From Azohydromonas lata NBRC 102462 (GTDB lineage: Bacteria > Pseudomonadota > Gammaproteobacteria > Burkholderiales > Burkholderiaceae_C), in the NCBI RefSeq assembly GCF_001571085.1, contig NZ_BCTC01000038.1:1-56069 (forward strand): a DNA stretch of 56,069 nucleotides, in the 5' to 3' direction. Positions 52,534 to 56,069 of the stretch are shown here, piece after piece. The notes under the pieces were generated by a model. That model was not told where the DNA came from. It searched no databases and worked only from the letters and a program-made list of their open reading frames with translations. The first letter of the stretch is position 1; every line of letters starts with the position of its first letter. Made by a program: the position numbers and the translations under genes.

Positions 52534-53907
52534 CTATGGTGTTGTGTTGAAGACGCGGTTGCGGACATAAATCACACGGGCCTTGAAGGACTGAAGCATC
52601 GGACTCACATCGCCATACGAGAAGTCCGCGCCCCAGGCCATGGCCGGGCCGGTGCCTTGGGCTTGCGACACATAAGGCGAACCGGTCCAGAACATCTGCG
52701 AGAACGTGGAACGGTTGGCGTCGCCGCCGTAGAAGCCGGCATCCATGGCCGGCTTCGTGAGGCTGCGTACCGCAAGCGAATCCATCTCGTTGCGGTTGGG
52801 CAGCCGCCAGTCACCGTAGCCGCCCGGCAGGCTGGCATTCACCGACTGTACGCCGGACACGGCCTCCGTCCACGAGCTGAGCGTTGGTTGATTCGGGATA
52901 AGCCACATTAATTCACGCCGCGTGTCAACGATGACGAAGTCGCTGCCCGCGGCGCTTCGGGTGTAGGGCTGCAGCGACGGGTCGGCGTCGTTGATCAGCG
53001 ATGCGCCCGCCACCCAGCGCACCCGCGCGCTGCCCGGCGCGCTCACATCCTTGCCGGCCGAGCCCTGGTTGCCGAAGTCCACGCTCCAGGACTTGCCGTC
53101 TACGTCCAGGTAGGCGTCGCTGGACTGGAACACGGTCGCGGGCGTGGCCGGAAAGTAGGCCAGGTCCACGGCGGCACCGCTGCTCTTGCCTGCGTGAACG
53201 ATGGACATCAGCTCATGCACCGTCGGCTGGCGCCAGCCGATGTGGCCGCACAGCCCGGCCGTGGGCGCGCTGTCGGCCATCCCGCGGCTGTCCTTCAACC
53301 ACATCAGGCCCGTGACGTTGTCGCGGGTGCAGGTCCAGACGTTGGTGGGGTAAGCGGGGCTGGCCGGGCAGGCGTTGGAGGCGTCCAGAGGATGGCCGGA
53401 GCTGCAGATCCGGGTGAAGTCGAACCCCAGCTCCCCGGCGCCTATCTTGGTCAGCCGCGCGGCCTGGGCATCGCGGCCGGTGGCGCCATCGGGCGCCAGC
53501 ACCGTGCCATTGGCCGCGGCAAGAATGCCGGTGTCGTTGAGCAGCGTGTCGTGGCAGTCCACCTTCACGCTGCTCACCGGTCCCTCGACCGTGCCGGCCG
53601 CCCCGGCCGTGACGGCACACATCTGGCCCTGCGGATGCTTCTCGACGCTCACCGAGTAGCTGGAACCACTTGCGAAGAGCTGCTGGAACTTGAAGCTCAG
53701 CGCCGCGTACGACGCCGTGCTGAAAGTCTCTGTGCTGCCGGCGACACCCAGGGTCAGCGTGGTGCCCGGACTCAGCCCGTTGATGACACCTCCCACCGGC
53801 GAAGGGCTCGCCCCGCCACCGCCGCCACAGGCGGCCACCAGCGATGAAACGAGCACACCGGGGATCAGGGTGCAGCCCCAGGAAATTGGACGTTGTTCAG
53901 TGTTCAT
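52534..53907 (-). CDS. DUF1566-domain lipoprotein
   Basis: 457 aa. A lipoprotein signal ends at SSLVAACGGGGG. After a glycine-rich N-terminal segment with a beta domain (about 35-120, GTTLTLGVAGSTETF), two DUF1566 (Lcl C-terminal-like) copies follow: one around TGLMWLKDSRG ... GWRQPTVHELMSIV, the other around RELMWLIPNQP ... GDWRLPNRNEMDSL. Each has the Trp-rich LMW and WR(Q/L)P signature. Such domains occur in surface proteins and in lectin-like or adhesin partners. It lies between the giant adhesin (7-bp gap) and the TolC gene, so it may help assemble or anchor the exported protein at the surface. Molecular role unknown. Confidence 0.88.
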   Translation of the reverse strand: MNTEQRPISWGCTLIPGVLVSSLVAACGGGGGASPSPVGGVINGLSPGTTLTLGVAGSTETFSTASYAALSFKFQQLFASGSSYSVSVEKHPQGQMCAVTAGAAGTVEGPVSSVKVDCHDTLLNDTGILAAANGTVLAPDGATGRDAQAARLTKIGAGELGFDFTRICSSGHPLDASNACPASPAYPTNVWTCTRDNVTGLMWLKDSRGMADSAPTAGLCGHIGWRQPTVHELMSIVHAGKSSGAAVDLAYFPATPATVFQSSDAYLDVDGKSWSVDFGNQGSAGKDVSAPGSARVRWVAGASLINDADPSLQPYTRSAAGSDFVIVDTRRELMWLIPNQPTLSSWTEAVSGVQSVNASLPGGYGDWRLPNRNEMDSLAVRSLTKPAMDAGFYGGDANRSTFSQMFWTGSPYVSQAQGTGPAMAWGADFSYGDVSPMLQSFKARVIYVRNRVFNTTP

Positions 53908-53914
53908 GACTCAA

Positions 53915-56069
53915 TCAGAAGGAGATGTCTTCCACCCAGTAGTCAAAGCGGCCGGCGCCGGTGCTGAGCACACCGGCGGAAACCGGCTGCGTGGCCACGC
54001 CACCCAGCAGGAAGGCTTGGCCGAGCTCGCTGCCCAGCGCCGCGGTGCCTGCCGGGGCGGCCTGCCACGTGACGTCGGTCGACGTCGGCGAGGACAGCCG
54101 TGAAGCGATGCCCCAGCCCGGCGCAGCCAGCACGGCGGCGGACTTGGCTGCCATCGGCGCAGCCCGGGCGGCGGACTGGCCGGACACGATGACGCTCGTG
54201 TTGACGTTGATGAGCTGGACGTGGACCGTGCCGTCATCGAGCACCACGACCTGCACGGTGCCGTCGGACTGGGTCTGGCGCAGCACCACGCCGCTGGGCG
54301 CGAGCACGCTGACCTGGCTGCTGTTGACCCGCAACGGGTTGCCGGCTTCGCCCTGCACCGGGCCGAAGCCCGAGACCACCACGGTCTGCGCCGTGACGTT
54401 GACGGTGTTCGCGGCGGTGGCCGAGAGGATGCGCGCCGTGCTCTTGTCCGCCAACACGGTCACGGTGTGGTTGGCGGCCAGGATACGGCCGACGCTCACG
54501 CCATCGGTGCTGCTGAGCTTCACGTCGGCCGTGCTGGTCAACACGCTGGTGGCGCTCATCACGACCTTGCGGCCCTGCAGCGTGAGGGCGTCGGCGATGC
54601 TGAGCAGGCCTTCGACGCGCAAGTCGGCCTGCCGGCTGGCGTAGCCGATCTCCACGCCTGCGAAGCCACTGGCCAGCGCCTGCAGCGATGCCGCGTCGAC
54701 CAGTGCCCCGCTGCCCGTGCCGACGAGCACGGCCGTCTGGTCGCTGGTGGGCCGCAAGGTCAGCGTCGTGCCCGGCTTCGCAGCCTGGACGGAGCCGTTG
54801 CCGCCCCGGAAAGCCACCGACGACGCGCTCAACACGACCTGGCCGCTCAGCCGTGCCTGACCTCCAAGCACGATGCCCTGGGCCTCGCTCATGCCGATCT
54901 GCACGTCGCTGAGCACCACCGGCGCCGCGCCGTTCACGAGCAGCGACTTGCCCTGGATGCTGCCCTGCAGCGTCACGGTCGCGCCGGCGGCGGCGCGGAT
55001 CTCCACGGCGTTGAGGAAGCTGACCGTGCTGGAGCGTCCGTCCACCGTCACGGAGCCCGTGTGCTCCGCGCCGCCGATGACGATGCGGTCGTAGCCGGCG
55101 CGCATGCGCGTGAGCGCGGCGTTGTCGACGTACCACGTGTTGTCATCCGGCACCGGCTGGGTGGGCGCGGAGCGGCCGATGACGATGGCTTGCGCCGGAT
55201 CCACCGGTCGCAGGGTCAAGGTGCTGCCCGCAGCCTGCGTGCCGTTGAGCACCTGGCCCTGGGCTCCCCACTCGACGCTGCGACGGCTCTGGAGGGTCAG
55301 TGCGCCCTGCTCGGAGCGCAGCGTGGCGTTGATGTTGATCGTGCCCTGCTGCGCCACCAGCGTGATGCCGCCGGACCCCTTGGTGCTCACGGCATCGGCG
55401 CCGCCGGTGCCGGGTTCGAGCCGGATGTCGCCCGCCAGGGCGGTGAGCTTGACACCCCCATTGGCACTGGTCTTCAGGCCCGCAAGGGCGCCCAGCGAAC
55501 GTGCCAGCACGCCGCCATCGGCCTGCACCTGCTGGTACCCGACCGCCACGGTGCTGACCGTCACGCCATCCGTCTCGACCACGTCGATGCCGCCGCTGCC
55601 GGCCTGGGCCGCCAGCGTGGCCACGGTGGTGGCCAGCGGTCGGCCTTGGCCGATTCGCTGCCCCGCCACCAGGCTCAGACCCTGGGCGCGCACGTCCACG
55701 GCGCTGTCGCCCGCGTCGAGGATGCTGCCCGCCGTGGCCGTCACGCCGACATTGCCGGCGGTGCTGAGCTTGCCCAGCGTCACGTTCTGCGCCGCCAGCA
55801 AGCGGATTGCACCGCTGGCCGTGGCCACCGCGGTCTGGTCCACCATGGTGATGGAGCCGCTGCCCGCTTCCAGGTCCACCGTTCCTGCACCACCCGTGCG
55901 CAGCCCGCCCGTGCCGGTGAAGCTCACCGAGCGTGAGCCCAGCACCGTCACATGGCCCGTGCCGCTCACGATCCCGGCCCCAACGATGACGTCCGCGTCC
56001 TTGCCCAGCGTCTTCAGCAGCACGTTGCCGCTGCCGGCGGCGCTCACCGCCGTGCCGGCCACGCCGGCG
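53915..56069 (-). CDS. C-terminal part of a giant beta-helical surface protein (runs off the window)
   Basis: The frame is open at the right edge, so only the last ~718 codons are seen; no true start is present. The sequence is Gly/Ala/Val/Thr-rich with short repeating strands (for example GSGSITMVDQT, GGITLVAQQG, TININATLRS), as in filamentous-haemagglutinin-like beta-helices. Two copies of a longer module are visible, 55040-55222 and 54608-54766, each starting TLTLRP, passing through a V-(I/L)-(I/V)-G strand and ending with a GY/GF-x-x-(I/V)-x-IG strand. No RTX repeats or two-partner-secretion barrel are seen. It ends ...FDYWVEDISF. It heads the operon of export genes and is their most likely substrate. 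Alternative: an unrelated adhesin cotranscribed by chance. Confidence 0.85.
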   Translation of the reverse strand, partial: AGVAGTAVSAAGSGNVLLKTLGKDADVIVGAGIVSGTGHVTVLGSRSVSFTGTGGLRTGGAGTVDLEAGSGSITMVDQTAVATASGAIRLLAAQNVTLGKLSTAGNVGVTATAGSILDAGDSAVDVRAQGLSLVAGQRIGQGRPLATTVATLAAQAGSGGIDVVETDGVTVSTVAVGYQQVQADGGVLARSLGALAGLKTSANGGVKLTALAGDIRLEPGTGGADAVSTKGSGGITLVAQQGTININATLRSEQGALTLQSRRSVEWGAQGQVLNGTQAAGSTLTLRPVDPAQAIVIGRSAPTQPVPDDNTWYVDNAALTRMRAGYDRIVIGGAEHTGSVTVDGRSSTVSFLNAVEIRAAAGATVTLQGSIQGKSLLVNGAAPVVLSDVQIGMSEAQGIVLGGQARLSGQVVLSASSVAFRGGNGSVQAAKPGTTLTLRPTSDQTAVLVGTGSGALVDAASLQALASGFAGVEIGYASRQADLRVEGLLSIADALTLQGRKVVMSATSVLTSTADVKLSSTDGVSVGRILAANHTVTVLADKSTARILSATAANTVNVTAQTVVVSGFGPVQGEAGNPLRVNSSQVSVLAPSGVVLRQTQSDGTVQVVVLDDGTVHVQLINVNTSVIVSGQSAARAAPMAAKSAAVLAAPGWGIASRLSSPTSTDVTWQAAPAGTAALGSELGQAFLLGGVATQPVSAGVLSTGAGRFDYWVEDISF

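Noticed and set aside
54221-55936. 571-codon plus-strand open frame
   Set aside because: Antisense to the beta-helical protein; translation is His/Arg/Ala-rich without motifs.

Overview
The window is high-GC DNA with dense, tightly packed operons. Its gene families are typical of a betaproteobacterium of the order Burkholderiales: several TRAP and TctC (Bug) solute receptors, a second infA beside a cold-shock gene, and a Pseudomonas-type bkd operon. There is no rRNA, tRNA, CRISPR array or intact insertion sequence. The organism assignment is inferred from gene content only.

Layout. (1) 1-7.9 kb: a divergent signalling locus. Leftward it encodes a PAS-GGDEF(degenerate)-EAL-REC protein, an HDOD protein and a REC-HD-GYP protein. 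Rightward it encodes a FIST-domain sensor (candidate NosP-type NO/haem sensor) translationally coupled to a histidine kinase. A 36-bp near-palindrome lies between the two arms. (2) 8-16.4 kb: an orphan HicB-like protein and two very large neighbouring hybrid histidine kinases. (3) 16.4-22 kb: small and decayed genes (receiver remnant, start-less conserved small gene, truncated csp) around infA and a cold-shock gene, then a transglutaminase-like protein, an AraC regulator, a DMT transporter and a small conserved protein. (4) 22.2-25.8 kb: branched-chain 2-oxoacid dehydrogenase E1alpha-E1beta-E2 without its own E3. (5) 25.8-31.5 kb: a double helix-turn-helix protein, an XRE regulator with a palindromic operator, a SWIB protein, a glycoside-hydrolase-like lipoprotein and a HAD phosphatase. 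(6) 31.7-37.3 kb: a probable D-apionate catabolic operon (apnO, a RuBisCO-like protein, a DUF1537 kinase, a TRAP receptor) plus a NanR-like regulator. Two 17-bp operator candidates identical at 14 of 17 positions precede apnO and the regulator gene. (7) 37.4-43.6 kb: a leftward aldonate operon (idnO, RspA/ManD-type dehydratase, TRAP receptor, TctC receptor, idnD) facing a FadR-type GntR gene, with perfect 12-bp inverted operators between them.

(8) 44-56 kb (right edge): one long leftward operon. In transcription order it encodes the C-terminus of a giant beta-helical surface protein, a DUF1566 lipoprotein, a TolC-family outer-membrane protein, a protein combining a PqqD-like domain, an M50 protease domain and an HlyD-like part, a short SecA-like ATPase, an HlyD adaptor, and a GAF-HlyD adaptor. 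Several genes overlap by 4 bp. No ABC transporter ATPase is visible. I infer a dedicated export machine for the giant protein in which a SecA paralogue and a membrane protease-adaptor replace the usual type I ATPase. This is the strongest candidate here for an undescribed system.
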